64,000 bases of DNA from Gemmobacter aquatilis. Lineage in GTDB: Bacteria; Pseudomonadota; Alphaproteobacteria; Rhodobacterales; Rhodobacteraceae. The stretch lies in assembly GCF_900110025.1 (NCBI RefSeq), contig NZ_FOCE01000001.1, positions 706,120-770,119 on the forward strand, written 5' to 3'. Positions 54,795 through 63,140 of this stretch are shown here, piece by piece (the stretch's first letter is position 1; each line of letters starts with the position of its first letter). Under the pieces are notes generated by a model. It made no database searches. It was not told the DNA's origin and was given only the letters and a program-made list of their open reading frames with translations. A program made the position numbers and the translations under genes.

Positions 54795-55597
54795 GGGTGG
54801 CCTCTGTCGCCGGGGGGCTGTCTGCCCCCCACGGTGCCTGCGGCACCGCCCCCCGAGGATATTTCGGCCAAGATGAAAGGCGCAGTCGCGGTCAGGCGCA
54901 GGAACATCTCGCGCAGCGGCTCCGACCCGCGCAGCGCGGCGGTCTCGCCGCAGGCGAGGATGCGCCCCTGATGCAGGATGGCCAACTGGTCGCTGTCGCG
55001 CACCTCGTCGGTCAGATGGGTGGCCCAGAGCACGGCCAGCCCCTGATCCGCCAGATCATGCACATGATCGGTGATCGCCATGCGCGCGGCGGCATCAAGA
55101 CCGACGGTGGGTTCATCCAGCAGCAGCACGGCGGGGCGATGGATTAGGGCGCGGGCAATCTCCATCCGGCGGCGGTGGCCGCCATTCAGGTTGCGCACGG
55201 GTTCGCGCGCGCGTTCGGCCATGCCCAGCCGGTCCAACACCTCGGCAGCGCGCCGCTCGGCTTCGCGCCCGGCAATGCCATGCAGCGCGGCGAAGTAGAG
55301 CAGGTTGCGCCGCACCGTCAGATCAAGGTCCAGCGTCGGTTGCTGGAACACCACGCCGATCCGCGCCAGCGCCGCGCGGGGGGCGCGGGCAATATCCTGC
55401 CCCGCCACGCAGATCCGCCCCTTACGCGTGCTGAACAGCCCGGTCAGCAGGTTGAACAGCGTCGATTTCCCCGCCCCGTTCGGCCCGAGCAGCGCACAGA
55501 ACCGCCCCGGCGCCACGTCCAGCGTGACGCCCTCCAGCGCCCGTTTCGCGCCGTAGCGATAGCCGACCCCGGTGATGCTCAGGCCCTGATCCGTCAC
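54791..55597 (-). CDS. ATPase of the PQQ-associated ABC system with repeat-derived C-terminus
   Basis: A 268-residue ATPase. Walker A GPNGAGKST, signature LNGGHRRRMEIARAL (LNGGH for LSGGQ) and Walker B VLLLDEPTVGLD are present. Homologues I recall are nearer 240 residues. The extra C-terminal part, FILAEISSGGGAAGTVGGRQ and beyond, is encoded by the dispersed repeat at 54812-54878, so the gene has probably been extended by insertion of that element. Stop and start overlap with the permease by four bases. The tail probably does not affect the fold. Confidence 0.92.
   Translation of the reverse strand: MTDQGLSITGVGYRYGAKRALEGVTLDVAPGRFCALLGPNGAGKSTLFNLLTGLFSTRKGRICVAGQDIARAPRAALARIGVVFQQPTLDLDLTVRRNLLYFAALHGIAGREAERRAAEVLDRLGMAERAREPVRNLNGGHRRRMEIARALIHRPAVLLLDEPTVGLDAAARMAITDHVHDLADQGLAVLWATHLTDEVRDSDQLAILHQGRILACGETAALRGSEPLREMFLRLTATAPFILAEISSGGGAAGTVGGRQPPGDRGHP
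54812..54878 (-). repeat. Dispersed Rhodobacteraceae-type repeat, copy 2 inside a coding region
   Basis: On the minus strand AAATATCCTCGGGGGG, a small hairpin GGTGCC-GCA-GGCACC, and GGGGGGCAGACAGCCCCCC repeat the layout of copy 1 at 3953. Here it encodes the last residues of the ABC ATPase. Confidence 0.65.
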
Positions 55598-56031
55598 TCG
55601 ATGGTGATCTCCAGCTTCTGGCTGTCGCCGGTCGATCCCGGCACATGCAGGGTAAAGCGCCCCGGTTTCACCGCGATGAAGCCGATCTCCATCGTGCCCG
55701 CCTCGTCAAACTCCACCGAATCGAGGCCAAGCGGGCGGATTTCCAGCCCTTCGATCACGATCTCGTCGATCCAGATCGCGCGGAAGAATTCCGGCCCGAC
55801 CAGCGCCAGCTCCTGGCTGCCATCGGCCTCGATCTCGAATTCGTAATAGGTGCCGGATTTCAGCACCCAGGGCGCCGCCGCCAAAGGCGCGCCCGCCGAC
55901 AGGGTGATGGGCGGCAGATCCTGCTTGTTGCCCGCGGACAGCAGCCCGGCCAAGCCCATCTCGGCGCCTTCGGCACAGGCCATGGCGGGCAGTGTTGCGG
56001 CCATCAGGGCCGCCATCATCAGCGCTTTCAT
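55594..56031 (-). CDS. Small exported protein of the PQQ/alcohol island, function unknown
   Basis: A 145-residue protein with a signal peptide (ALMMAALMAATLPAMACA). The mature part is beta-rich and ends PGRFTLHVPGSTGDSQKLEI, which recalls the cupredoxin fold, but it lacks the Cys, His and Met ligands for copper. It contains no mature cysteine after the signal. It is placed between the ATPase and the beta-propeller gene, with a four-base overlap with the ATPase start, so it belongs to the same unit. Confidence 0.7.
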   Translation of the reverse strand: MKALMMAALMAATLPAMACAEGAEMGLAGLLSAGNKQDLPPITLSAGAPLAAAPWVLKSGTYYEFEIEADGSQELALVGPEFFRAIWIDEIVIEGLEIRPLGLDSVEFDEAGTMEIGFIAVKPGRFTLHVPGSTGDSQKLEITIE

Positions 56032-56050
56032 ATCATCCTTCCCTTCAAAC

Positions 56051-57013
56051 TCAGCCCTTGGTCGGGCGCATCGCGGCCCCCCAAGGGAAACGGCCCACCT
56101 TGATCGACTTCACCGCATCTTCCGCCGCCACGTCGATCACCGTCACATCGCCCGACACGCCATTGGTGGTGAACAGTTGCGCATTGTCGGGCGAAAAGGC
56201 CATGTGCCAGACGCGGCGGCCGACCAGAATGTATTTCTCCACCGCCAGCGTTGCGGTATCCACCACTGCCACATGATTGGCCGGCCCCAGCGCCACGAAG
56301 GCCTTCTTGCCATCGGGCGTGAACTTGAACCCCACCGGCTGGATCAGATCGCTGTTCACCCCGGTGATTTCAAACCGCACCTTGCCCAGTTCGGTCTGAT
56401 CCGCCGCCTTGAACACGGTGATCGTGCCGCCGATTTCGGCACTGACCCAAAGCTGCGCGCCATCGGCGGTGAATTCGGCATGGCGCGGGCGGCTGTCCAC
56501 CAGCGTATTGGCGAAAAGCTGATGGGTGCCCGTGTCGATCCAATGCGCCATATTGGTGGTTTCCGATGTGGTGATCGCCACCTTGCCATCGGGGCTGACT
56601 GCCATGCCTTCCGGCTCGATCCCCACATTGATCTGCGTCACCACCGTGCGGCTTTCGGTATCCACCACCGTCGTCACCGCATCATCTTCGTTGGCGATGT
56701 AAAGATGGCGGTCATCCGGGGCCAGCACGAACTGTTCCGGGTCTTCGCCCGAGGGCAGTTCGTGCAGGATCGCGCCGGTCGCCGGGTCCATCACCTGCAC
56801 GGTGTCACTGTCCGAGGCGCAGATATAGACGCGGCTGAAATCCTTGGAGAAGGTGATGCCGCGCGGGCGTTCGCCGGTGGGATAGGTCTTCACCACCTCC
56901 AGCGTATCGGCGTCGATCACACTGACCGTATCGTCCTTTTCATTGGTCACCCAGATCTCGCCCGCCTGCACCGGCAGGGCAATCGTCATCAGCAACAGGG
57001 CAAGGCGGGTCAT
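56051..57013 (-). CDS. YVTN-type beta-propeller protein associated with PQQ catabolism
   Basis: A 320-residue exported protein with signal LALLLMTIALPVQA. Six or seven propeller blades of about 40 residues are visible, each with a DxxTxxVVDT-type strand (for example TLAVEKYILVGRRVWHMAFS). Proteins of this family accompany PQQ alcohol dehydrogenases and may be carriers or scaffolds in the periplasm. I prefer the ATG at 57013 because GGAGG lies six bases before it; the ATG at 57019 is too close to that site. It overlaps no other gene but follows the binding-protein gene by two bases. Confidence 0.9.
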   Translation of the reverse strand: MTRLALLLMTIALPVQAGEIWVTNEKDDTVSVIDADTLEVVKTYPTGERPRGITFSKDFSRVYICASDSDTVQVMDPATGAILHELPSGEDPEQFVLAPDDRHLYIANEDDAVTTVVDTESRTVVTQINVGIEPEGMAVSPDGKVAITTSETTNMAHWIDTGTHQLFANTLVDSRPRHAEFTADGAQLWVSAEIGGTITVFKAADQTELGKVRFEITGVNSDLIQPVGFKFTPDGKKAFVALGPANHVAVVDTATLAVEKYILVGRRVWHMAFSPDNAQLFTTNGVSGDVTVIDVAAEDAVKSIKVGRFPWGAAMRPTKG

Positions 57014-57015
57014 CG

Positions 57016-58203
57016 TCATCCTCCGAAAGCGGTGCATTGGCTCTCGGGTTCGTCCATCCCGAGACTGTCGGTTTCATTGCGCTGGTGCAGAAACCCCTCC
57101 ACCGGGGCCAGCGTCACCAAAGCGCGGGCATTGGCCACGGCGATGGGCTGGCGCAACTGGCCGTTCCAGTGCCGGAAGGTCAGCGCGCGGCCCTTGAAGC
57201 CATCCAACTGGAACGCATCAGACAGCATATAGGCGCGCAGGGTCGCCGGATCGGCGCTGCCCGTCCGCGTCACCGCCTCGCCAATGGCGCGCATCGCGGC
57301 CCAGGCGGCATAGTCGCGGCTTTGCATGTTGCGATGCGCGACCTTCTCGAACCGCTGCTGCAACTGCACCGCGCCCCATTGTTCCAGAACCGGGGTCCAG
57401 CCCAGCCCCTCCAGCCCCTCCGACCCGGCGATGGGGCGGGGCAGCCAGGTGTTATGCTCCACATAACGCCCGAAATCATCGGCCTCGTCCGCCACCAGCA
57501 GCACGTCATGGTCGGGCAGATCCTGGGTGAAGGGCGGCAGTTCCCTGGTCGCGGCGCGGCGCAGATCGGTGTCGAAGCTCCAGGTCTTTTCGCCCACCAG
57601 CGTCAGCCCGAACTTGCGCGCCGAGGCCCGCAGCGCCTCGGCATAGGCGGCATCTTCCGGCTTTGGCCCGACGATCAGCGCCAGATTGCGCCACTGCTTG
57701 GATTGCAGCACCTGCATCAGCGCATCGGTGCGCGCCGCATCCTCGGGCATCGTGTGCAGCAGATTCGCCCGGCAGTCCTGCGACCGCAGCGCCGCCGCGC
57801 CGGAGGCGACGTTGAACAACAGCTTGCCCTGCGCCTCGGCCAGATCGGCCACGGTCAACAGATCGGCGGGCGCCCCCTCCATCAGCACGACACCCGCGCC
57901 GGGCAAGGCCGCCCGCGCCGCCGCCGCCAGATCACCGCCCGGCGGCACCGAAACCAGCGTCAGCGCATAATCATGGCCCAGAAACTGCCCCGTGGTCTTC
58001 ACATCGGCCAAGGCCACCTCGGCGCCCGCAATCCCCAGATCCTCGGGCACCGGATCGAGGTTGGACAGCACCGGCGGCAACACCACCTCCTGCCGCAGAT
58101 ACAGCACCGGCACCTCCAGCTTTGTCGCCTGCGCGGCAGCCGCACCGGCGCAAACCCCGAACGTGACCGCAAGCGCGGCCCGCTGCAAAACCGTGAAATC
58201 CAT
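57016..58203 (-). CDS. Periplasmic binding protein of the PQQ-associated ABC system
   Basis: A 395-residue protein of the LivJ-like fold, with a signal peptide that ends near AAAAQA. EVPVLYLRQEVVLPPVLSNL and LLHTMPEDAARTDALMQVLQ are typical of the PQQ-dependent-catabolism binding protein family. HNTWLPRPIAGSEGLEGLGW is a further match. I chose the ATG at 58203; the frame is open to 58314. It starts the minus-strand run SBP-propeller-small protein-ATPase-permease. It is divergent from pedF, with CGACCA-type motifs in between. Confidence 0.9.
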   Translation of the reverse strand: MDFTVLQRAALAVTFGVCAGAAAAQATKLEVPVLYLRQEVVLPPVLSNLDPVPEDLGIAGAEVALADVKTTGQFLGHDYALTLVSVPPGGDLAAAARAALPGAGVVLMEGAPADLLTVADLAEAQGKLLFNVASGAAALRSQDCRANLLHTMPEDAARTDALMQVLQSKQWRNLALIVGPKPEDAAYAEALRASARKFGLTLVGEKTWSFDTDLRRAATRELPPFTQDLPDHDVLLVADEADDFGRYVEHNTWLPRPIAGSEGLEGLGWTPVLEQWGAVQLQQRFEKVAHRNMQSRDYAAWAAMRAIGEAVTRTGSADPATLRAYMLSDAFQLDGFKGRALTFRHWNGQLRQPIAVANARALVTLAPVEGFLHQRNETDSLGMDEPESQCTAFGG

Positions 58204-58257
58204 GTTCCTCGTCTCCCTGTCGCCATGTTCGGCGCGGGGGGCGACAAAGGGTATAAG

Positions 58258-58269
58258 ACATTGGTCGCA
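58258..58269 (-). promoter_or_regulatory. CGACCA motif between binding-protein and pedF genes
   Basis: On the minus strand TGCGACCAATGT agrees with the xoxF site TACGACCATTGT at ten of twelve positions. It lies 55 bases from the binding-protein ATG and 88 bases from the pedF ATG, in a divergent promoter region. A half-like AAAGTCCAATAC lies about 28 bases further along. Confidence 0.45.
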
Positions 58270-58356
58270 GCCCCCGCCCGTTCTGCACGAAAGTCCAATA
58301 CCGCACTGCGGCATGGTTCGGTTACCTCAACCAAACGCTCCAGGGAGGAAGAGCCA

Positions 58357-59037
58357 ATGACCTATTTTGCGCGCGGACTTGCAGCCGCTCTGGCCCTCGC
58401 GGGCCTCACCTCGGTTGCCTTCGGCCATGGCGACGTGAACCCGCAGCCGGTGAATACCGATGCCCTGCCCGACGTGGGCGAGGAATGGCTGATCGAAAAC
58501 CCCTATCGCGCCGAAAAGGCCGGGGACGAGGTCTGGGCCACTGCCGTGTCGATCGGCGACAGCGCCTATAACCAGAACTGCGCCCGCTGCCACGGCCTGG
58601 GCGTGGTGTCGGGCGGGCTGGCCCCCGACCTGCGCTTTCTGGAAGCATCGGAATATGGCGATGAATGGTTCGTCGAACGCTTCCAGCACGGCTACCAGCA
58701 GGACGGCGTGACCAAGATGCCCGCCTTCGGCGAGGTTCTGGGCCAGAAAGCCGCCTGGGCGATCCGCACCTATATCGAAACCCGCCCCGAGGATGGCGCG
58801 CTCGATGCCCATTCCGCCCGCCTGACCGAGATCCGCGATGCAATCCATGCCGGCACCGGCGATGCGGCCAAGCTGAAGGAAGAGCTGATGGCCGTCGCCG
58901 CCGAGGTGAAAACCGCCTCCGGCGCGCCACTGGCCGACAGTGCGGCGCGGCAGGCAGCCCTGTTCCTGGACGGCTCGCCCGAAGGCGCCAAACACGCAGC
59001 CGACGCGCTGACCGTCGGGCTGTCGGCCGCGCATTGA
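58357..59037 (+). CDS. pedF: Cytochrome c-550, PedF-like
   Basis: A 226-residue periplasmic cytochrome. The signal peptide ends near VAFG and the mature N-terminus HGDVNPQPVNTDALP is characteristic of PedF, the natural acceptor of quinoprotein alcohol dehydrogenases in Pseudomonas. Heme attachment is CARCH (75-79) and the axial Met121 lies in TKMPAFGE. A C-terminal helical tail of about 80 residues is additional to the heme fold. It follows AGGGAGGAAGAGCC and is co-directional with xoxJ, three bases before it. Confidence 0.9.
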   Translation: MTYFARGLAAALALAGLTSVAFGHGDVNPQPVNTDALPDVGEEWLIENPYRAEKAGDEVWATAVSIGDSAYNQNCARCHGLGVVSGGLAPDLRFLEASEYGDEWFVERFQHGYQQDGVTKMPAFGEVLGQKAAWAIRTYIETRPEDGALDAHSARLTEIRDAIHAGTGDAAKLKEELMAVAAEVKTASGAPLADSAARQAALFLDGSPEGAKHAADALTVGLSAAH

Positions 59038-59039
59038 TC

Positions 59040-59969
59040 ATGCGGCACCGCGCCCTTTTCACGGGGCTGGCGGCGGGGGCTTTTGCCCTCGCCGCCCTTC
59101 CCGTTTTTGCCCGCTGCGAAAACGTGACCCCCGGCCCCCGCCCGCAAAACACCGCGCGCGAATTCATCGGCGAAACGCTGGATGACATCGTGGCGCGCGG
59201 CACGCTCAACATCGCGGTCTACGAAAACTTCCCCCCCTACAGCTGGGAGGAGGACGGCACACCGAAAGGCGTGGATATCGAGGTCGGGCGCATCCTCGCC
59301 GACAGCCTCGGCGTGAAGCCCGTCTACCGTTTCGTGCAGGCGGGCGAAACGATGCAGACCGATCTGATGACCTATGTCTGGCGCGGCGGCGTTCTGAAGG
59401 AACCCGTCTCCAACGTCATGCTGCATGTGCCCTATAACAGCGAATTCACCTGTCTGGTCGAACAGGTGGTGTTCACCGGGCAATATGCACAGGAAATCGT
59501 CGCCATCGCCTATCGCCGCGACGCCTATCCCGATGCCGTGCAATCTGACGCGCTGCGCCACGAAGGCGCGCCGGTGCCCGCCTATTTCCGCTTCGATACC
59601 GTGGCGGTGGAAAACGACTCGATCTCCGATTTCTACCTGACCGCCTTTCCCGGCGGCCAGATCGGGCCGAACATCCACCGCTTTCCCGATATGGCCAAGG
59701 CCATGGCGGCGCTGAACACGGGCGAGGTGATGGCCGCAATGGGCCCGCGCGCACAGCTGCAATTCGGCGCGGGCGAGGGGGTCACCATCCACCAGCCGCC
59801 CCTCGCCGGTTTCGCGCTTGGCAGCTGGACGCTCGGCATCGCCGTGCATCACAGCCACCGCGACCTCGCCTATGCGCTGGATGATGCCATCGTGGCCGCC
59901 TTGGCCGATGGCCGGCTGGAAAAAGCCTATGCCGATTACGGCCTGACCTTCACGCCCCCGCAGCGCTGA
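59040..59969 (+). CDS. xoxJ: XoxJ/MoxJ-like periplasmic protein
   Basis: A 309-residue exported protein of the amino-acid-binding type 3 fold. After the signal (GAFALAALPVFA) it shows GTLNIAVYENFPPYSWEEDG then PKGVDIEVGRILADSLGV, the opening of that fold, and LEKAYADYGLTFTPP at its end. XoxJ is found with XoxF and XoxG in methylotrophs and may help to activate XoxF or load its cofactor. I assign it by context and by the lack of transporter permeases for it. Confidence 0.85.
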   Translation: MRHRALFTGLAAGAFALAALPVFARCENVTPGPRPQNTAREFIGETLDDIVARGTLNIAVYENFPPYSWEEDGTPKGVDIEVGRILADSLGVKPVYRFVQAGETMQTDLMTYVWRGGVLKEPVSNVMLHVPYNSEFTCLVEQVVFTGQYAQEIVAIAYRRDAYPDAVQSDALRHEGAPVPAYFRFDTVAVENDSISDFYLTAFPGGQIGPNIHRFPDMAKAMAALNTGEVMAAMGPRAQLQFGAGEGVTIHQPPLAGFALGSWTLGIAVHHSHRDLAYALDDAIVAALADGRLEKAYADYGLTFTPPQR

Positions 59970-59991
59970 CCCCAACCACCCCCGCGCAACG

Positions 59992-60030
59992 CCCCCCTCT
60001 CCCCCCGGGGGAGAGGGCAGGGTGAGGGGG
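59992..60030. repeat. CCCTCTCCC-type intergenic repeat, copy 2
   Basis: Same CCCCTCTCC...GGGGGAGAGGGCAGGG tail as the copy at 53877-53916. A further CCCCCTCCCCC-TGACA-GGGGGAGG hairpin lies at 60067-60111. Together they fill the 150 bases between xoxJ and the convergent apbE and may act as terminators for both. Confidence 0.6.
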
Positions 60031-60119
60031 ACAACGCGCCACCTCCGCCACCCCAAACACACCGCACCCCCTCCCCCTGACAGGGGGAGGGTTGGGGAGG
60101 GGGCAGCGCACCGCCCCGC

Positions 60120-60977
60120 TCAAACCACCTGCAAATCCCCGTTGAAATCCACCAGCACCACCGCCCGCACCTCGGGCACCTGCGCTCTCACTGCCGCCAC
60201 CCCGGCCCGGTCGGCAAAGACCAGCGCGGTAGACAGCCCGTCGGCCAGCGCAGCACTGTCCGCCTCCACCGCCACGGTGGACCAGCGCGGCCCATATCCC
60301 TTGGGGTGCAGGATATGCCCCTGCCCGCCCACCAGCATCGCGCCGGGCGAACTCGTCGCCAGCGCCCCGCCGCTCAGATGCCGCTCCGCCAATATCCCCG
60401 CCACCGGATCGGCGATGCCCAGCCGGAACGGCCCGCCCAAAGCGGCATATTCGCCGATATTCACCAGCGCCCGCGTAAAGCCCCGCGCCGCCAGCCAGTC
60501 GCGCACCAGATCGCTGGCCCAGCCCTGCACCACCCCGTTCAGCGTCAGCGCCTGCCCCGGTGCCAACCGCAGATCGGGCGCCAAAACCACCCGGTCCCAG
60601 CCGATCACCGCCCGCGCCGCCGTCCCGTCCCCGCCTTCCGCCAAGGCCCGCCACAGCGGCTGCACCGTCGGGTCGAACACCCCGCCGGTCAGCCCATGCA
60701 GCCGGTCCGCCAGCGCCAGAACCTCGGCCATCCAGCGCGAGGGCACCCCGCCCCCCGCCGCATTGATCCGCGAAAGCTCCGAGTCGCGATAGAGACTGAA
60801 CACCGCCTCGATCCGCGCCAGCAGCCCCGGCACCTCTGCCAGCGCCGCCTCGGCCCCCGGCCCGTCAAGCTGCACCGCGACATCCGCCCCCAGCGCCACG
60901 CCCTGCCAGCCCGCCGCCTGCGCAGGCCCGGCCACACAGCAGGCCGCCGCGATCTGCAAGAACCGCCGCCGCCTCAT
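60120..60977 (-). CDS. apbE: FAD:protein FMN transferase ApbE
   Basis: A 285-residue flavin transferase. The N-terminus RRRRFLQIAAACC is an export signal of Tat or lipoprotein-like type. Family motifs SLYRDSELSRINAAG, GGVFDPTVQPLW, LTLNGVVQGWASD, ALVNIGEYAALG and GHILHPKGYG run in order. The variants NGVVQG and NIGEY (for GGIAKG and NLGG) are typical of the ApbE forms that serve NosR-like proteins. It would attach FMN covalently to a Thr of the NosR-like protein. Its start overlaps that gene's stop (ATGA), strong support for the partnership. Confidence 0.93.
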   Translation of the reverse strand: MRRRRFLQIAAACCVAGPAQAAGWQGVALGADVAVQLDGPGAEAALAEVPGLLARIEAVFSLYRDSELSRINAAGGGVPSRWMAEVLALADRLHGLTGGVFDPTVQPLWRALAEGGDGTAARAVIGWDRVVLAPDLRLAPGQALTLNGVVQGWASDLVRDWLAARGFTRALVNIGEYAALGGPFRLGIADPVAGILAERHLSGGALATSSPGAMLVGGQGHILHPKGYGPRWSTVAVEADSAALADGLSTALVFADRAGVAAVRAQVPEVRAVVLVDFNGDLQVV

Positions 60978-63052
60978 CGCGCCGCCCCCGCCTGACTCGT
61001 CACCTTCATCGCCCGCCCCTTCGCCGCCAGCACCAAAGGCACGCATTGCCGCGCGTCATTGTGAATCGTCACGCAATCAAGACACTGAAAACACTCGGAA
61101 TAGCTGATCGTCCCCGAGGCTTTGATCGCCCCGTATTTGCAGCGCACCTTGCACAACTGGCAGGGCGATCCACATTCCGCCCGCCGCGCGATCCAGTCGC
61201 GCCCGCGCAGCAGACCCCCGATCGCCATCAGCGCGCCCAGCGGGCAGACATAGCGACAGAACCCCTTGAAGGTGAACATCCCCAGCACCAGCCACGCCGC
61301 GGCATAGGCCACGAACGGCCAGTCGCGCAGGAAGAACGTGGTGATCGCGGTCTTGAACGGCTCCACCTCGGCCACGGTATCCACCCTGTCGGGGCGCAGC
61401 AGCACCGTCGCCACCATCGCCGCCAGCAACCCGTATTTCAGCCATTTCAGCCGCGCATCCCAGATCGTCGAAAGCTCCCATTCCGGCAGGCGCAACAGCC
61501 GCCCCAGATGATGCGCAAATTCCTGCAACGCGCCGAACGGGCACAGCCAGCCGCAAAACAGCCCGCGCCCCCACAGCACGAAGCCCAGCCCCGCCACCGC
61601 CCAGATCAGCAGCGAAAACGGGTCATACAGCAGATAGGCGAAACTGCCGCCCTCCAGCGCCGTGCGCAGCGTGGCCAGCGGGGTGACGATGGAAAGCTGT
61701 CCCTGCCCCCACCAGCCCACAAACCCGGTCATCACCGCCAGAATCCCCAGCCGGACCGGCGTATAGACCCGCAGCGCCGCCAGCCGGTTCATCCCCGGCC
61801 CCAGCGCCAGCAGCAGCAGCGGCAAGGCCACCGCCAGCGCGATCAGATCGCCCGCCCGGTTGCGCATCGCCTCGGCCCAGGGCGCCAGCGCCTTGGCCAC
61901 CTCGGCCCGGGCATAAAACCGCTCCGGCGTCACATGGGTCAATTCGAACGTCACCGACCCGACCTCGGGCTGAAACATGCCATGCTGGCGCACCGCCTGC
62001 ACCTGCAAGGTCCACTCGCGCGCCGGATCAAAGCCCAGCCGCCGATCCGTGCGCAAGATCATCGCCGTGCCCTCGGGCACACCGGGCCGGGTGTTGAAGA
62101 TCATGTCGGCATCGCGCAGCGCCACCGGCAAGCCATCCTGCACTGCGCCCAGCAGATCGGGGGCGGTGTTGCGCACGAAATCCGCGCTCACCAACCCATG
62201 CCGCCCGGCGTCGATCACCAGCAACGGCTCGTCATCGGGCGACACTTTCAGAAACCGATCCAGATCGCGCAGCGCCTCGTCATCCAGCACCGCCCGCGCG
62301 ATGCTGGGCGCGCCAATATCCACCAGCCACAGATCCAGATACAGCCCACCCGGATCAGCCTGCGCCTCGGCATCGTCCTGCGCCCAGACCGTGCCCTTGA
62401 ACGCCGCATCCAGTTCGGCATTGGTCACTTTCAGGTTGCGCGCGATGCCCTGATCCACCAGCGCCTGCCAATCCAGCGCCTCGTCATGGTCCGGGTCGGG
62501 ATGCGCAGGCGGGGCGGATTGCACCCCCTGCATCTTTTCCCGCGCCACCTGCAGCGTCGCCGCCAAAATCGACTCATGCGCGATACGGACCGAAGCCGTG
62601 GCCTTCGTTACCCCATCCAGATAGACCAGCCCCGACCCCGCGCCGCCCTCGCCATAAGGCACCCCCACCACCAGCGGCGTATTGATCGAATGGCCCCGGT
62701 ATTGCTCCAGAAACTTCCGGAACGGCGCCTCGCCAAGGCCGGAAACGAAGATCGGCTCGTTATGCGAAATCAACCGCACATCGATGAACTTGCCTTCCAG
62801 ATCCAGCAGCACCAGCATGTTGATCGGCCCGCCCGAAAAGCCGGGCAGCGGCGCCATGTCCTTGGTCTCGAACACATAGCCCGCCTCGGCCCCGCCGGAA
62901 TTGAGCAGCGTCCACACGCCCAGATCATTCACCGGCTCGCCCAAGGCATAGGGCGGCACGATGAAGGCCGCGATCTCGTCGCGGGTCAAAGGCGCGGCCA
63001 AGGCGGCAAGGCCCTGCACAAACAAGAACAGAAGTGCCAAAAGAATACGCAT
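60974..63052 (-). CDS. NosR/NirI-like membrane flavoprotein with 4Fe-4S clusters
   Basis: A 692-residue inner-membrane protein. The signal (MRILLALLFLFVQGLAALAA) leads to a periplasmic FMN-binding domain whose flavinylation motif DGVTKATAS puts Thr152 at the attachment site. About six membrane segments follow, with CxxxCP motifs (LFCGWLCPFG, FCRYVCPLG), then two C-terminal clusters, CGSPCQLCKVRCKYGAI and CFQCLDCV. It resembles NosR/NirI, which support nitrous-oxide or nitrite reductases, but no nosZ or nirS is in the window. Its place beside xoxJ and pedF suggests an electron-transfer role in the alcohol-oxidation island. Start 63052; the frame is open to 63121. Confidence 0.9.
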   Translation of the reverse strand: MRILLALLFLFVQGLAALAAPLTRDEIAAFIVPPYALGEPVNDLGVWTLLNSGGAEAGYVFETKDMAPLPGFSGGPINMLVLLDLEGKFIDVRLISHNEPIFVSGLGEAPFRKFLEQYRGHSINTPLVVGVPYGEGGAGSGLVYLDGVTKATASVRIAHESILAATLQVAREKMQGVQSAPPAHPDPDHDEALDWQALVDQGIARNLKVTNAELDAAFKGTVWAQDDAEAQADPGGLYLDLWLVDIGAPSIARAVLDDEALRDLDRFLKVSPDDEPLLVIDAGRHGLVSADFVRNTAPDLLGAVQDGLPVALRDADMIFNTRPGVPEGTAMILRTDRRLGFDPAREWTLQVQAVRQHGMFQPEVGSVTFELTHVTPERFYARAEVAKALAPWAEAMRNRAGDLIALAVALPLLLLALGPGMNRLAALRVYTPVRLGILAVMTGFVGWWGQGQLSIVTPLATLRTALEGGSFAYLLYDPFSLLIWAVAGLGFVLWGRGLFCGWLCPFGALQEFAHHLGRLLRLPEWELSTIWDARLKWLKYGLLAAMVATVLLRPDRVDTVAEVEPFKTAITTFFLRDWPFVAYAAAWLVLGMFTFKGFCRYVCPLGALMAIGGLLRGRDWIARRAECGSPCQLCKVRCKYGAIKASGTISYSECFQCLDCVTIHNDARQCVPLVLAAKGRAMKVTSQAGAAR

Positions 63053-63140
63053 GGCGCAAAGCCTATGCCCGCCCGCCCCGCGCCGGGAATTGGACGAAGG
63101 TCGCAACGCCCTCGCCCGCACAACGTCTTATCTTCCGCCT

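Noticed and set aside
59992..60111. C/G-rich palindromes as a replication origin or attachment site
   Set aside because: They match generic intergenic hairpin repeats that occur twice in the window; no DnaA boxes, integrase or direct-repeat ends are seen.
60974..63052. NosR as part of a denitrification (nos) cluster
   Set aside because: No nosZ, nosD, nosF, nosY or nosL is present; the neighbours are alcohol-oxidation genes and apbE.
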